Shown: positions 1 to 7,156, numbered from the stretch's first letter. The stretch: DNA of 16,036 nt from JAWLFI01 sp041685645 (GCA_041685645.1 JAWLFI010000043.1:1-16036); one strand, 5' to 3'. The notes: generated from the sequence alone by a model not told the origin. Program-made: numbers and translations.

Positions 1-28
1 AACGGTAGCTGCGGGTATGATTATATAA

Positions 29-802
29 TTGCATTTCAGTATCGATCAAAATATTATTATCAGTAAGATCTTCAACCTCTTCAATAAAAAATACGCCCCG
101 AAAGAGTCCCTCGCTTTCCTCCGGTCGGACATGCACAATCACGTCTTACCCGACGTAGACGATGGGTCTCCGGACATGGCTTCAAGCATGCGAATGCTGG
201 AACAGTACGTCGAAATGGGCTGGGAAAAAGTTACAATTACTCCTCATATCAACGAAGACTATTTCCCCAACTCATCCGACCACTTGCGTTCTGTTTTTCG
301 GGAATTGTGCACAGCAGCCCGGGAAAAAGGGATAGACCTGGAACTTCAACTTGCTGCCGAGTACAAAACCGACGGGCTTTTTCGGGAGCGTTTGCAAAAT
401 AATGATGTATTAACTGTGGGAAACGCTCACGTTTTAATTGAACTTCCCTTTTTTCATCCTCCCTTAGATTGGGAACAATATTTTTTCGAACTACAAATGA
501 AGGGATTTACTCCCATTTTGGCACACGCCGAAAGATATACATATTGGGCCGGAGATCTCGAGAAATTTTCTATATTACAACACAGAGGAGTCCAATTTCA
601 ACTCAACTTGAGCTCTATCATAGGTAAGTATGGACCCGAAGTGAAAAAATTAGCTCTTCAATTAATCAAAAAGGGAGCCTATCAGTGGGTCGGTACTGAT
701 GCACATAGCTGCTCTGATCTCGAAACACTAGCCATGAAATTGCCGCGAAAGTGGCCCAATCAATTAAAAACCTCACAATTTAAAAATAATGTTATCCATT
801 AA
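29..802 (+). CDS. PHP-family protein-tyrosine phosphatase (CpsB/YwqE type) of the polysaccharide locus
   Basis: This is a metal-dependent tyrosine phosphatase of the PHP superfamily, expected to act in the cytoplasm and remove phosphate from the tyrosine kinase encoded two genes downstream. The family metal-binding motifs are all visible: DMHNH (H36, H38) followed by LPDVDDGS, TPH (H73), AAEY (E111), AHAERY (H166) and GTDAHS (D224, H226). The length of 257 residues is normal for the family. No usable ATG lies before the first metal motif: an in-frame ATG at 17 runs into a stop at 26. The TTG at 29 is therefore the probable start, leaving about 30 residues before the motif; ATG 131 would cut off the conserved aspartate. 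The 3' end overlaps the next gene by 14 bases, which suggests translational coupling. The family is certain; the partner kinase is inferred from context. Confidence 0.93.
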   Translation: MHFSIDQNIIISKIFNLFNKKYAPKESLAFLRSDMHNHVLPDVDDGSPDMASSMRMLEQYVEMGWEKVTITPHINEDYFPNSSDHLRSVFRELCTAAREKGIDLELQLAAEYKTDGLFRERLQNNDVLTVGNAHVLIELPFFHPPLDWEQYFFELQMKGFTPILAHAERYTYWAGDLEKFSILQHRGVQFQLNLSSIIGKYGPEVKKLALQLIKKGAYQWVGTDAHSCSDLETLAMKLPRKWPNQLKTSQFKNNVIH

Positions 803-1610
803 TCGCAGCTTTCTACTTTTCGGCTCGGGCTTGCTACTCATTATGCTTATGAGCTCTTGCGTAGGCTTAGATCAGTTAGTGAATTTTAATCAGAGCAAAC
901 CCATTTCCGATGAGGTGTTTGACGTACCTCCCCCTCCTGAATTTCAGGTTCAGACTGACGATATCCTACAAATCCAGGTGAGCTCTTCCAATATGCAACT
1001 CGCCGCTCCATATAACCCATTTATGCCTTCAGATGGTCGCATGGCGGGTGGCGGTGGTATGAGCGGCGGTGACGAAACAGGCCCCATGTCATATTTAGTT
1101 TCTAAAGACGGAACGATTTACTTTCCCAGATTTGGTCAGGTAGAAGTCGGTGGCTTGTCCACCACAGAAATTACGGCTAAGCTCACCGAGATGCTCAAAC
1201 CGGCCATAAGTGATGCGGTAGTCAAAGTGCGCATTCTTAATTTTCGCGTCACCGTCACGGGAGAAGTTAGAAATCCGGGCCCCGTGAGTGTGCCGGAAGA
1301 ATCCCTGACCATACTGGAGGCCATCGGGATGTCCGGTGATTTTACGGAATTCTCCAATCGAGAAAATGTGCTTGTCGTAAGAGAAGTGGATGGAAAGCGA
1401 ACCTTTAAGCGACTCAATGTTCTCACCACAGAGGTGTTTGACTCTCCATACTACTACTTACAACAAGGTGACTTGGTCTACGTAGAACCCCTCGAACAAA
1501 AATCGGGCATTCTTTCGAATGAAGCTAGAGCCACCTTTAGTATTGTCGGAGGCGTCAGCTCAGTTGTCTCTCTCGTGGTTACCATCCTGGCCGTAACTGG
1601 AACTATATGA
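789..1610 (+). CDS. Polysaccharide export lipoprotein, Wza-like (Poly_export plus SLBB)
   Basis: This is an outer-membrane polysaccharide export lipoprotein. The N-terminus is a lipoprotein signal peptide ending in the lipobox LMSSC, with the acylated cysteine at residue 24. A Poly_export domain follows (about residues 50-148, opening with QVQTDDILQIQVSS). After it comes an SLBB domain (about 150-235, with VTVTGEVRNPGPVSVP). The protein ends in a hydrophobic stretch (about 245-273) that could be a membrane helix. A Gly/Met-rich insertion at about residues 83-100 interrupts the Poly_export domain. The gene overlaps the phosphatase by 14 bases and lies 21 bases before the Wzc-like gene. That order is typical of Wzy-dependent exopolysaccharide clusters, where this protein forms the outer-membrane channel working with the inner-membrane kinase. 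At 273 residues it is shorter than E. coli Wza but usual for Bacteroidota. Confidence 0.93.
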   Translation: MLSINRSFLLFGSGLLLIMLMSSCVGLDQLVNFNQSKPISDEVFDVPPPPEFQVQTDDILQIQVSSSNMQLAAPYNPFMPSDGRMAGGGGMSGGDETGPMSYLVSKDGTIYFPRFGQVEVGGLSTTEITAKLTEMLKPAISDAVVKVRILNFRVTVTGEVRNPGPVSVPEESLTILEAIGMSGDFTEFSNRENVLVVREVDGKRTFKRLNVLTTEVFDSPYYYLQQGDLVYVEPLEQKSGILSNEARATFSIVGGVSSVVSLVVTILAVTGTI

Positions 1611-1631
1611 CCCCTATGTATTCTATCATTC

Positions 1632-3959
1632 GTGAAATTATTTAATGTGAACGACTCTTCAATTTATCAAGCTCATCAGGAACAGGAAGAGCTGGACGTT
1701 AAGCAACTTCTCCTTAAGGTCTGGTATTACAAGTTTTGGTTTTTATCGGCCATTCTCCTTTTCCTCGCTCTGGGTTTTCTCTACCTGCGCTATAGCCAAC
1801 CCACCTACAGCTCTTCCGCTAAAATATTTATTCGCGATAACCGATCGGGGGGCTCCGTATCCGAGGAAATGATCTTTCAGGACCTCGGACTCCTCAATTC
1901 CGATAAGAATGTGCTCAATGAAATAGCTATTCTCAAGTCCAGAGACTTGATGAAAGAGGTCGTCGAGGCGCTGGATCTTCATTTCGAGTGGATGAAAACC
2001 GGAACCGTCAAAACGACGGAAGACTATTCCAAATCTATCGCTCAATTGGATACCGCCTCGGTAAAAGGTACTTTTTACTTTACACCCCTCTCTGAAGACA
2101 ATTTTCGCCTGTCAAAAGATGAAGATGAAGTTGGTGAAACCTATGCTTACGGTGAGCGCATCCGTTGGCAAGAAGGCTTTCTTTCCCTTTCTCCGGCTCC
2201 TTCCCCAAATGTACAGATGAATCAGAAATATATACTCCATATCTACTCGCCGGAAAGTGTCGCTTCCCGTTATTCCAATGCTCTGCAAGTGAAACGGGAA
2301 TCAGATTGGGCTACGCTGCTCAATATGCAAATAGAAACCAATGTTCCCGAAAAAAGCGCTGATATTCTCGATCAGGTCATTGAAATTTATACTCAGCGAT
2401 CGCTGAGAGAAAAAAATGAAGGCTATGAGCGCACCCTCGGCTTTATTGAAGAGCGAATCCGCCTCCTAACAGACGAACTCGGCCTGGTAGAGCAGACCAT
2501 TGAATCCTTCAAAAAGAAAAATCAAATCGCCGGACAGGCGGGCGAAGCCGTCAGCGAACTCAGTTCGCAGATGGTGGAAGCTGAAACCAATAAACAACGA
2601 CTGGAGGTCCAAAAGGAAATTATCCAACAACTCGAAAATCTCTTGTCCGACCCCGAAAAACCGTATCAGTTTCTCCCGGGCTCCCTATCTCCTGAGAATG
2701 AGAGACTGACCGGACTCATCGAACGATACAATACCTTTATCCTTCGAAGAAATCAATTTCTCGTCACTGCCGGACCGGAAAACCCGGATGTGAGATCTCT
2801 CGAAGCAGAAATTAACAAGCTCAAGGAAAGTATCTTCGACAATATCGATCGCGCCTACAATGAAATTGATGTGACTTATGAAGCGGCTGACCGCAGAAGC
2901 CGACGCTTGCAAGGAGAATTTACAGCTATTCCGAAAAAAGAAAGGGAGTTATTGGAAATTGTCAGACAACAAAAAATCAAAGAGTCGCTATACCTCTATC
3001 TGCTCCAAAAACGCGAGGAAATTGCCCTTTCTATTTCCATGGCAACCAGTAATGTGCGTGTCGTGGACTGGCCGGTAGTAAGTAACACTCAGGTCTCTCC
3101 CAAACCGATTCAGGTCTATGCCATTGCACTTTCTCTCGGCCTGACCCTGCCCCTGGGCATTGTCCTTCTCCTGCAATTATTCAATACGAAAGTGAAGTCG
3201 AGAGATGATATCAAAGAACTCGTCAACTTGCCCATCGTAGGCGAGATTTTGCAGAGCTCAGCGGCAAAGGATAAGTTGATTGGCCATGGAAAAACACAGG
3301 CTGCCGAAATGTTTCGCCTGCTGAGGACCAACCTGAGCTTTCTCTTACCGCAAAAGAAATCGCCCCATGTGTTGGTGACCTCTTTTGAATCCGGGGAGGG
3401 GAAGACCTTTGTTGCGGCCAATCTCGCTCTATCTCTCTCCCTGACGGGCAAAAAAGTTTGTATTCTAGGGCTAGATTTAAGAAAGCCCAAGCTGCATACC
3501 TATTTTGGCGCCCCGCACAATCAGCCGGGAGTCACTGCATATATTATGGGAGAAGCCTCATTGCCGTCGATCACTCACACGGCAGAGCAGCATCCCAATC
3601 TCGATTATATCCTCAGCGGAACCATCCCGCCCAATCCGGCAGAACTCCTGCTCAATAGTCGCTTCGAGGAATTGCTCCGGAAACTGGAGGAAAGCTACGA
3701 CACTATCATTTGGGATTCGGCCCCCGTTGGTCTGGTCGCAGATACCCGAAGCATCAAAGATCTCGCCGATGCCACACTTTTTGTCGTGAAACAAGGCTAC
3801 TCGCAGAAAAAGGCCCTCACCAGCCTTTCAGATGAACGATCGGACTATCAACTGAAAAATGCCGCCATCGTATTTAATGGCATTAAAGAAGGCAGTTTTT
3901 ACGGTTACGGCCGCTACAACTATGGCTACGGAAAATATAATAAAGGGTATTATCAATAG
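1632..3959 (+). CDS. Wzc-like polysaccharide co-polymerase and tyrosine autokinase
   Basis: This inner-membrane protein combines a Wzz-type chain-length domain with a bacterial tyrosine (BY) kinase. The first membrane helix lies near residues 33-52. A long periplasmic region with coiled-coil character follows (about 265-430), ending in a Pro-containing stretch (VSNTQVSPKP). The second helix is at about 495-517. The cytoplasmic kinase shows EMFRLLRTNL from 559, Walker A ESGEGKT (K591), Walker A' LGLDLRKP (D615) and Walker B IIWDSAP (D695). The last 20 residues hold eight tyrosines spaced by Gly, Asn and Lys, which is the autophosphorylation cluster expected of this family. The start is GTG 1632; no in-frame ATG lies nearby. 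The upstream PHP phosphatase is its likely antagonist. The domain assignment is certain; the polymer it handles is unknown. Confidence 0.96.
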   Translation: MKLFNVNDSSIYQAHQEQEELDVKQLLLKVWYYKFWFLSAILLFLALGFLYLRYSQPTYSSSAKIFIRDNRSGGSVSEEMIFQDLGLLNSDKNVLNEIAILKSRDLMKEVVEALDLHFEWMKTGTVKTTEDYSKSIAQLDTASVKGTFYFTPLSEDNFRLSKDEDEVGETYAYGERIRWQEGFLSLSPAPSPNVQMNQKYILHIYSPESVASRYSNALQVKRESDWATLLNMQIETNVPEKSADILDQVIEIYTQRSLREKNEGYERTLGFIEERIRLLTDELGLVEQTIESFKKKNQIAGQAGEAVSELSSQMVEAETNKQRLEVQKEIIQQLENLLSDPEKPYQFLPGSLSPENERLTGLIERYNTFILRRNQFLVTAGPENPDVRSLEAEINKLKESIFDNIDRAYNEIDVTYEAADRRSRRLQGEFTAIPKKERELLEIVRQQKIKESLYLYLLQKREEIALSISMATSNVRVVDWPVVSNTQVSPKPIQVYAIALSLGLTLPLGIVLLLQLFNTKVKSRDDIKELVNLPIVGEILQSSAAKDKLIGHGKTQAAEMFRLLRTNLSFLLPQKKSPHVLVTSFESGEGKTFVAANLALSLSLTGKKVCILGLDLRKPKLHTYFGAPHNQPGVTAYIMGEASLPSITHTAEQHPNLDYILSGTIPPNPAELLLNSRFEELLRKLEESYDTIIWDSAPVGLVADTRSIKDLADATLFVVKQGYSQKKALTSLSDERSDYQLKNAAIVFNGIKEGSFYGYGRYNYGYGKYNKGYYQ

Positions 3960-3978
3960 TTTATTTTTTTGGGCGTCA

Positions 3979-4094
3979 CCCCGCCAAATGGCGGGGTCGG
4001 GCTATGCGGCACTTCGGTCCGTCTCGCTGCGACTTTGCAGCCGAGCGAGACGGACGGCTTCGCCTGCCTACTATCCCTGACGCGGGCAGGCGAA
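3979..4094 (-). repeat. Modular palindromic repeat, copy D (three hairpins between wzc-like gene and epimerase)
   Basis: Three stem-loops are packed into the spacer. First, ccccgcc at 3979-3985 pairs with ggcgggg at 3990-3996. Second, gtccgtctcgct at 4017-4028 pairs with agcgagacggac at 4044-4055, and gctgc (4026-4030) can pair with gcagc (4037-4041) inside it. Third, ttcgcctgcc at 4059-4068 pairs with ggcaggcgaa at 4085-4094. Read on the - strand, the linker 'ggaccgaagtgccgcatagc' followed by the GC hairpin matches the layout of the repeats at 6814-7113, 12261-12466 and 14695-14871. No T-run follows on the + strand, so none is a classical terminator. These hairpins might attenuate or protect the transcript between the kinase gene and the epimerase gene. 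Confidence 0.75.
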
Positions 4095-4158
4095 CCAGAC
4101 TTCTACTTCCCGTTTAGGGAAAGCATCATTTGTGTCTCCTACCTTACTTTTTAACCTC

Positions 4159-4176
4159 GCCCCTGAAAAAAGGGGC
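4159..4176 (+). promoter_or_regulatory. Hairpin just upstream of the epimerase start
   Basis: The sequence gcccct (4159-4164), loop gaaaaa, aggggc (4171-4176) forms a perfect six-base-pair stem that ends 12 bases before ATG 4189. In the messenger it would sit where a ribosome binds. It is too short and has no T-run, so a terminator is unlikely. A role in translation control or in marking a processed 5' end is possible but unproven. Confidence 0.4.
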
Positions 4177-4188
4177 TAAAATGAACTC

Positions 4189-5148
4189 ATGCGATTATTA
4201 ATTACCGGTGGAGCCGGATTTATCGGATCCAATTTGGCCGACCACTTTCTCGATCATCCCGAAGTTGAATTGGTGCGCGTCCTCGATGATCTGTCCAATG
4301 GATATCAGGAGAACGTCGATCGGCTCAGTTCCAGACCCGGCTACGAATTTATTAAAGGAGATATCCGCGATTATGACAGCTGCCTGAAGGCAATGGAGGG
4401 GATAGACCGCATCAGCCATCAGGCGGCCCTGGGCTCCGTTCCACGCTCCATTGAAAACCCCATGGCGACCAATGCCGTCAACGTGGGTGGGACAGTGAAT
4501 ATATTACACGCTGCACAACGCAAAGGCATAGACCGGGTGGCGTTGGCCTTTTCCTCCAGCACCTATGGCGATAGTAAAGAACTCCCCAAAGTTGAAGAGA
4601 ATATCGGATCGCCGCTTTCACCCTATGCAGTTAGTAAAGTAGCCGCAGAACAATATGCAGATGTGTTTCAACTCACCTACGGGCTCGACTATGTCGGCCT
4701 GCGCTATTTTAATATTTTCGGCCCCTACCAAAATCCAAATAATCCCTATGCCGCAGTGATTCCCATTTTCTGCAAAGCATTTATTGAGGGAAAAGCGCCC
4801 ACCATCAATGGTGACGGAACCCACAGCCGGGACTTTACCAATGTCGCCAATGCCATTCACGCGAATGAGCTTGCGCTGTTTACTCAAAAAGAAGAGGCGC
4901 TCAACGAAGTGTATAATGTAGCCTGCGGAGATCAGGTAACCCTCAATGAAATGGTAAATCACCTCCGCAAAATATCCGGGAAGGATATAGAGCCCATGCA
5001 CGGCCCCACACGACCCGGAGATGTGCCCCATTCCAAAGCAGACATTTCAAAAATCAAGAACCTGCTGGGATATCAACCCAGGGTTCGATTTTACGAAGGA
5101 CTGGAGAAAGTCTATCATTGGTACGATCAGCAGATGAAAGCAGGTTGA
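4189..5148 (+). CDS. NAD-dependent UDP-sugar 4-epimerase, WbpP/Gne-like
   Basis: This is an extended short-chain dehydrogenase that interconverts UDP-hexoses at C4, giving a nucleotide-sugar precursor for the surface polysaccharide. The Rossmann motif is GGAGFIGS (residues 7-14). A Ser cluster at 122-124 (FSSSTYGDS) and the YxxxK pair (Y146, K150, in SPYAVSK) supply the catalytic residues. The surrounding sequence (LPKVEENIGSPLSPYAVSK, LRYFNIFG, INGDGTHSRDF, RPGDVPHSKADISK) resembles WbpP-type UDP-N-acetylhexosamine 4-epimerases more than GalE of the Leloir pathway. The length of 319 residues is normal. The ATG at 4189 opens exactly on the Rossmann strand (MRLLITGG). The gene follows the Wzc-like gene in the same orientation and ends at a good terminator, so it is probably the last gene of the polysaccharide unit. 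The exact substrate, GlcNAc or GlcNAcA type, cannot be settled by eye. Confidence 0.92.
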   Translation: MRLLITGGAGFIGSNLADHFLDHPEVELVRVLDDLSNGYQENVDRLSSRPGYEFIKGDIRDYDSCLKAMEGIDRISHQAALGSVPRSIENPMATNAVNVGGTVNILHAAQRKGIDRVALAFSSSTYGDSKELPKVEENIGSPLSPYAVSKVAAEQYADVFQLTYGLDYVGLRYFNIFGPYQNPNNPYAAVIPIFCKAFIEGKAPTINGDGTHSRDFTNVANAIHANELALFTQKEEALNEVYNVACGDQVTLNEMVNHLRKISGKDIEPMHGPTRPGDVPHSKADISKIKNLLGYQPRVRFYEGLEKVYHWYDQQMKAG

Positions 5149-5173
5149 TAAGAACGCCCTCATTTCGATAACT

Positions 5174-5215
5174 AAAAAAGCCTCATACAAACTAACTGTA
5201 TGGGGCTTTTTTTTT
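5174..5215 (+). terminator. Rho-independent terminator after the epimerase
   Basis: The arm aagcctcatac (5178-5188) pairs with gtatggggctt (5198-5208) with a single G-T wobble, across a nine-base loop. The right arm runs into nine consecutive Ts (5207-5215), and the left side carries a matching A-run, so the hairpin could work in both directions. It sits 25-66 bases after the epimerase stop and closes the polysaccharide block. Confidence 0.9.
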
Positions 5216-5541
5216 GCACTAATCTCTGAGTGGTAGCAGAAGCAAACTCTTTTGGAACTAGTGTCATGACCACTATATCCTTCCCGCTACCCGCGAACGC
5301 AGGTGGATGAAGTGATTGGCATTCCGGAGGAAACACTGTCCTCAGTGAGAGGGGGGCGATACCCCATTGGTTTCCGGGCCTGCTATTGAGAGCACATTCC
5401 TACGCCTGCACAGCTATTTCTTCAAACCCAAAACTCGTGAATCCAAAGTGTGCTTAACATCTATATCTAAAATTAAATGTGATTCATTAAAACAAAATTA
5501 ATGGTGGACCCGTTGAAATCTAAACTAAGAATAGAAGAACT
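5216..5541. other. Intergenic stretch with no confident gene
   Basis: This stretch lies between the terminator and the DUF4168 lipoprotein. The only notable thing is an open + strand run of 39 codons between stops (5270-5386), reading in part YPRTQVDEVIGIPEETLSS and then RGGRYPIGFRACY. It looks more protein-like than its surroundings but has no start codon and matches nothing I recognise. It could be the decayed tail of a lost gene or chance. The promoter of the next gene probably lies in the AT-rich 5450-5540 part, but I see no clear Bacteroidota TAnnTTTG box. Confidence 0.4.
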
Positions 5542-6111
5542 ATGAATTTGAAATTTTTTGCCCTCAGTGTTTTCCTCCTTTCTTTTGCATGGGGCTGTCA
5601 ACAAAACAGCGATAGTGAACAGGATAGTCCGGAAAGCCAGGAACAAGTTCCCGAGCAAAACCAACAAGCTCCTCAACAAAACCAACAAGCTCCTCCTCAA
5701 AATCGACAGGCTCCCAACCAAAATCAGGCTCAGGGTGGCGATGTCAGTGATGAGGAATTACAGAAGTATATTTCCGCTTCTCAGGAAGTTCAAGCCATAA
5801 GCCAGAATATACAACAAGAGATGGTTTCCGTTGTGGAAGAACAAGGATTGGAAGGTCAGCGTTACAGTGAAATTCAGCAAGCTCAGCAAAGTCCAAATGC
5901 TGAATCCAATGCTACTGAAGAAGAAATGCAAAAATTTCAGGCAGCTACTCAAGAGTTACAGAAGATTCAGTCCCAGGCCCAACAGGAAATGGCGGACAAG
6001 CTCTCTGAAGAAGGCCTTACGGAAAACAGGTATCAAGAAATCAATATGATGATTCAGAGTGATCCGGAATTGCAACAAAAATACCAATCGATGCAGCAAG
6101 GGCAAAATTAG
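5542..6111 (+). CDS. Lipoprotein with two tandem DUF4168-like domains
   Basis: This is a predicted exported lipoprotein of 189 residues. The signal peptide ends in a lipobox-like SFAWGC with the cysteine at residue 19. A low-complexity Gln/Pro/Asn linker follows (about 34-64), built on a QNQQAP unit. Two copies of a DUF4168-like helical domain come next, at about 69-118 and 125-180: SDEELQKYISASQEVQAIS against TEEEMQKFQAATQELQKIQ, each continuing into QQEM, an E-rich turn with GL, and RYxEI. The function of DUF4168 is not known; members are small secreted helical proteins. The gene stands alone between a terminator and a long empty region, so it is probably transcribed by itself. The duplication is plain to see, and the family call is from memory of the conserved pattern. 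Confidence 0.85.
   Translation: MNLKFFALSVFLLSFAWGCQQNSDSEQDSPESQEQVPEQNQQAPQQNQQAPPQNRQAPNQNQAQGGDVSDEELQKYISASQEVQAISQNIQQEMVSVVEEQGLEGQRYSEIQQAQQSPNAESNATEEEMQKFQAATQELQKIQSQAQQEMADKLSEEGLTENRYQEINMMIQSDPELQQKYQSMQQGQN
5656..5715 (+). repeat. 21-bp tandem repeat coding the Gln/Pro linker
   Basis: Two identical 18-base copies of caaaaccaacaagctcct lie at 5656-5673 and 5677-5694. A third, degenerate copy lies at 5698-5715. The period is 21 bases, which keeps the reading frame and encodes QNQQAP-type units in the lipoprotein linker. Such a tract could expand or contract by slippage. Confidence 0.85.
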
Positions 6112-6130
6112 TTTTGCTCTAGATTAGGTA

Positions 6131-6268
6131 TTTGAGCCTGTGATAACTCCGTGCGAGGCAAGGGTGTTTGATACGCCATAATGTATTCTACGAATAGGTA
6201 TACTCCCTTTCGTAGGGTCTGAGGTATGGCAAACACACCATTTTCCTTGCCCTCTTGGGTCGCTCAAA
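6131..6268. repeat. Large nested imperfect palindrome
   Basis: Successive pairs of arms nest inside one another: tttgagc (6131-6137) with gctcaaa (6262-6268); ggcaagg (6157-6163) with ccttgcc (6245-6251); gtgtttg (6164-6170) with caaacac (6230-6236); ccat (6176-6179) with atgg (6226-6229); and ctacgaa (6188-6194) with ttcgtag (6209-6215). The whole could fold into one long branched hairpin of about 138 bases, or it could be the remnant of a small inverted-repeat element. It starts 19 bases after the DUF4168 gene. It has no T-run, so it is not a standard terminator. Confidence 0.6.
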
Positions 6269-6768
6269 AAGTGACAATCATTCGCGTGCGAGTGAATTGC
6301 GGGCAGGCCCCGCTAAAAAGGAAGAAGATTGAGTACATACAGCTAAATCTCCAACGCAACCACCAACCCTCGTAGCGAAGGAAAACCTTCGGAAAAATTC
6401 CTTCTTTGGGCCTGTGATTTTTTACTGGGCCCTTTTCAGGGTTTATTTTCGGGTAAAGCGAGTCGGTACCTCCGGGTTCCCCCGCAGACTCGTGCGATCA
6501 GATTATCAGCATACGATTCGCAAAAATGGGTTCTATCTTTACATCCTTTCGCTCTGAGCACATCAACCGTTGGCATTATTTCATCACGCTGGGCTTAGCT
6601 GTGTATGCCCAGGTGCTGAGCTGGGGGTAAGTCTCCGGCGCAAGGATGCTTTTATGCCCTCCCGCGCCTATAGGGGAGGCTACGCGCAATCTGCCTGCGC
6701 TGTTCGCTGTAGGGCGGTGGTGCCATGGTGGTGATTTGTGGTGGTGGTGTATTGATGAAGGTGAAGCT
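6269..6768. other. Intergenic stretch with short hairpins and a G/T-rich tract, no confident gene
   Basis: No gene of normal size fits here. Small stem-loops are present: cgaagg-aaaa-ccttcg near 6378-6393, cgagtc/gactcg near 6459-6492, and cctccc/gggagg near 6657-6679. A G/T-rich tract of repeated GGTGG units runs from about 6713 to 6751. Together with the palindrome before it and the gap after it, this makes about 1 kb of non-coding or decayed DNA. Confidence 0.5.
6526..6630 (+). CDS. Possible 34-residue membrane peptide or truncated gene start
   Basis: The reading frame from ATG 6526 to TAA 6628 gives 34 residues beginning MGSIFTSFRSEHINRW. They continue as a hydrophobic stretch (HYFITLGLAVYAQVLSWG). 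It reads like the N-terminus of a membrane protein with its first helix, cut short by the stop after WG. The following bases do not continue in a convincing way in any frame. It could be a real small membrane protein, the head of a broken gene, or chance. I recognise no family. Confidence 0.25.
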   Translation: MGSIFTSFRSEHINRWHYFITLGLAVYAQVLSWG

Positions 6769-6867
6769 GGAGATTTACCTCAGCCGGCGCACCTGCGCTA
6801 GTGCTGCGGAAGGTCCCGCGCCGGGGCGCGGGAGTGCGAGCGGAGCGAGTACCGAACGAAGGTGGAG
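6769..6867 (+). repeat. 99-bp sequence, left copy flanking the N gap
   Basis: These 99 bases are identical, base for base, to 6968-7066. They end exactly where the 100-base N run begins. They include a perfect GC hairpin (tcccgcgcc, two bases, ggcgcggga; 6814-6833) and the start of palindromic repeat copy C. The match of a complete contig end to the next contig start suggests an assembly overlap more than a biological duplication. Confidence 0.95.
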
Positions 6868-6967
6868 NNNNNNNNNNNNNNNNNNNNNNNNNNNNNNNNN
6901 NNNNNNNNNNNNNNNNNNNNNNNNNNNNNNNNNNNNNNNNNNNNNNNNNNNNNNNNNNNNNNNNNNN
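6868..6967. other. Assembly gap of 100 Ns
   Basis: The run is exactly 100 undetermined bases, the conventional placeholder length for a gap of unknown size. Because the two flanks are identical over 99 bases, the true distance may be anything from a negative overlap to an unknown stretch. Nothing can be annotated across it. Confidence 0.98.
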
Positions 6968-7066
6968 GGAGATTTACCTCAGCCGGCGCACCTGCGCTAG
7001 TGCTGCGGAAGGTCCCGCGCCGGGGCGCGGGAGTGCGAGCGGAGCGAGTACCGAACGAAGGTGGAG
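6968..7066 (+). repeat. 99-bp sequence, right copy flanking the N gap
   Basis: This is the second copy of the 99 bases at 6769-6867, starting at the first base after the Ns. It continues into the rest of palindromic repeat copy C. Confidence 0.95.
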
Positions 7067-7113
7067 CCTGAAGCATAACGCCGCCCCGAAACACGTTGAG
7101 GGGCGGAGCGCCC
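7013..7113 (+). repeat. Modular palindromic repeat, copy C
   Basis: A GC hairpin (tcccgcgcc 7013-7021 with ggcgcggga 7024-7032) is followed by the linker gagtaccgaacgaagg and then gagcctgaagcataacg (7064-7080). A second hairpin follows (ccgcccc 7081-7087 with ggggcgg 7100-7106) and then agcgccc. The linkers resemble those at 12282-12296 and 12355-12371, and the - strand of 14695-14871. The first half is also present left of the gap from 6814. Confidence 0.7.
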
Positions 7114-7156
7114 TAATCATTCATATCATTGCGTCCTACTTTCGCTGGCATGGGAA

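Noticed and set aside
1136..1429. Long antisense frames inside the polysaccharide genes (also within the kinase and epimerase genes)
   Set aside because: They lie wholly inside well-supported genes and have no family features.
3979..3996. GC hairpin after the kinase gene as a rho-independent terminator
   Set aside because: The T-run precedes the hairpin on the + strand and does not follow it.
4181..4201. Tiny frame MNSCDY overlapping the epimerase start, a possible leader peptide
   Set aside because: Six codons with no regulatory amino-acid run and no matching attenuator structure; it arises by chance from the bases around the start.
5270..5386. 39-codon open run on the + strand as a gene
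   Set aside because: No start codon and no recognisable family; kept only as a note on the intergenic stretch.
6713..6751. G/T-rich tract with repeated GGTGG as a G-quadruplex
   Set aside because: Only runs of two or three Gs are present, so any quadruplex would be weak, and nothing nearby gives it a role.
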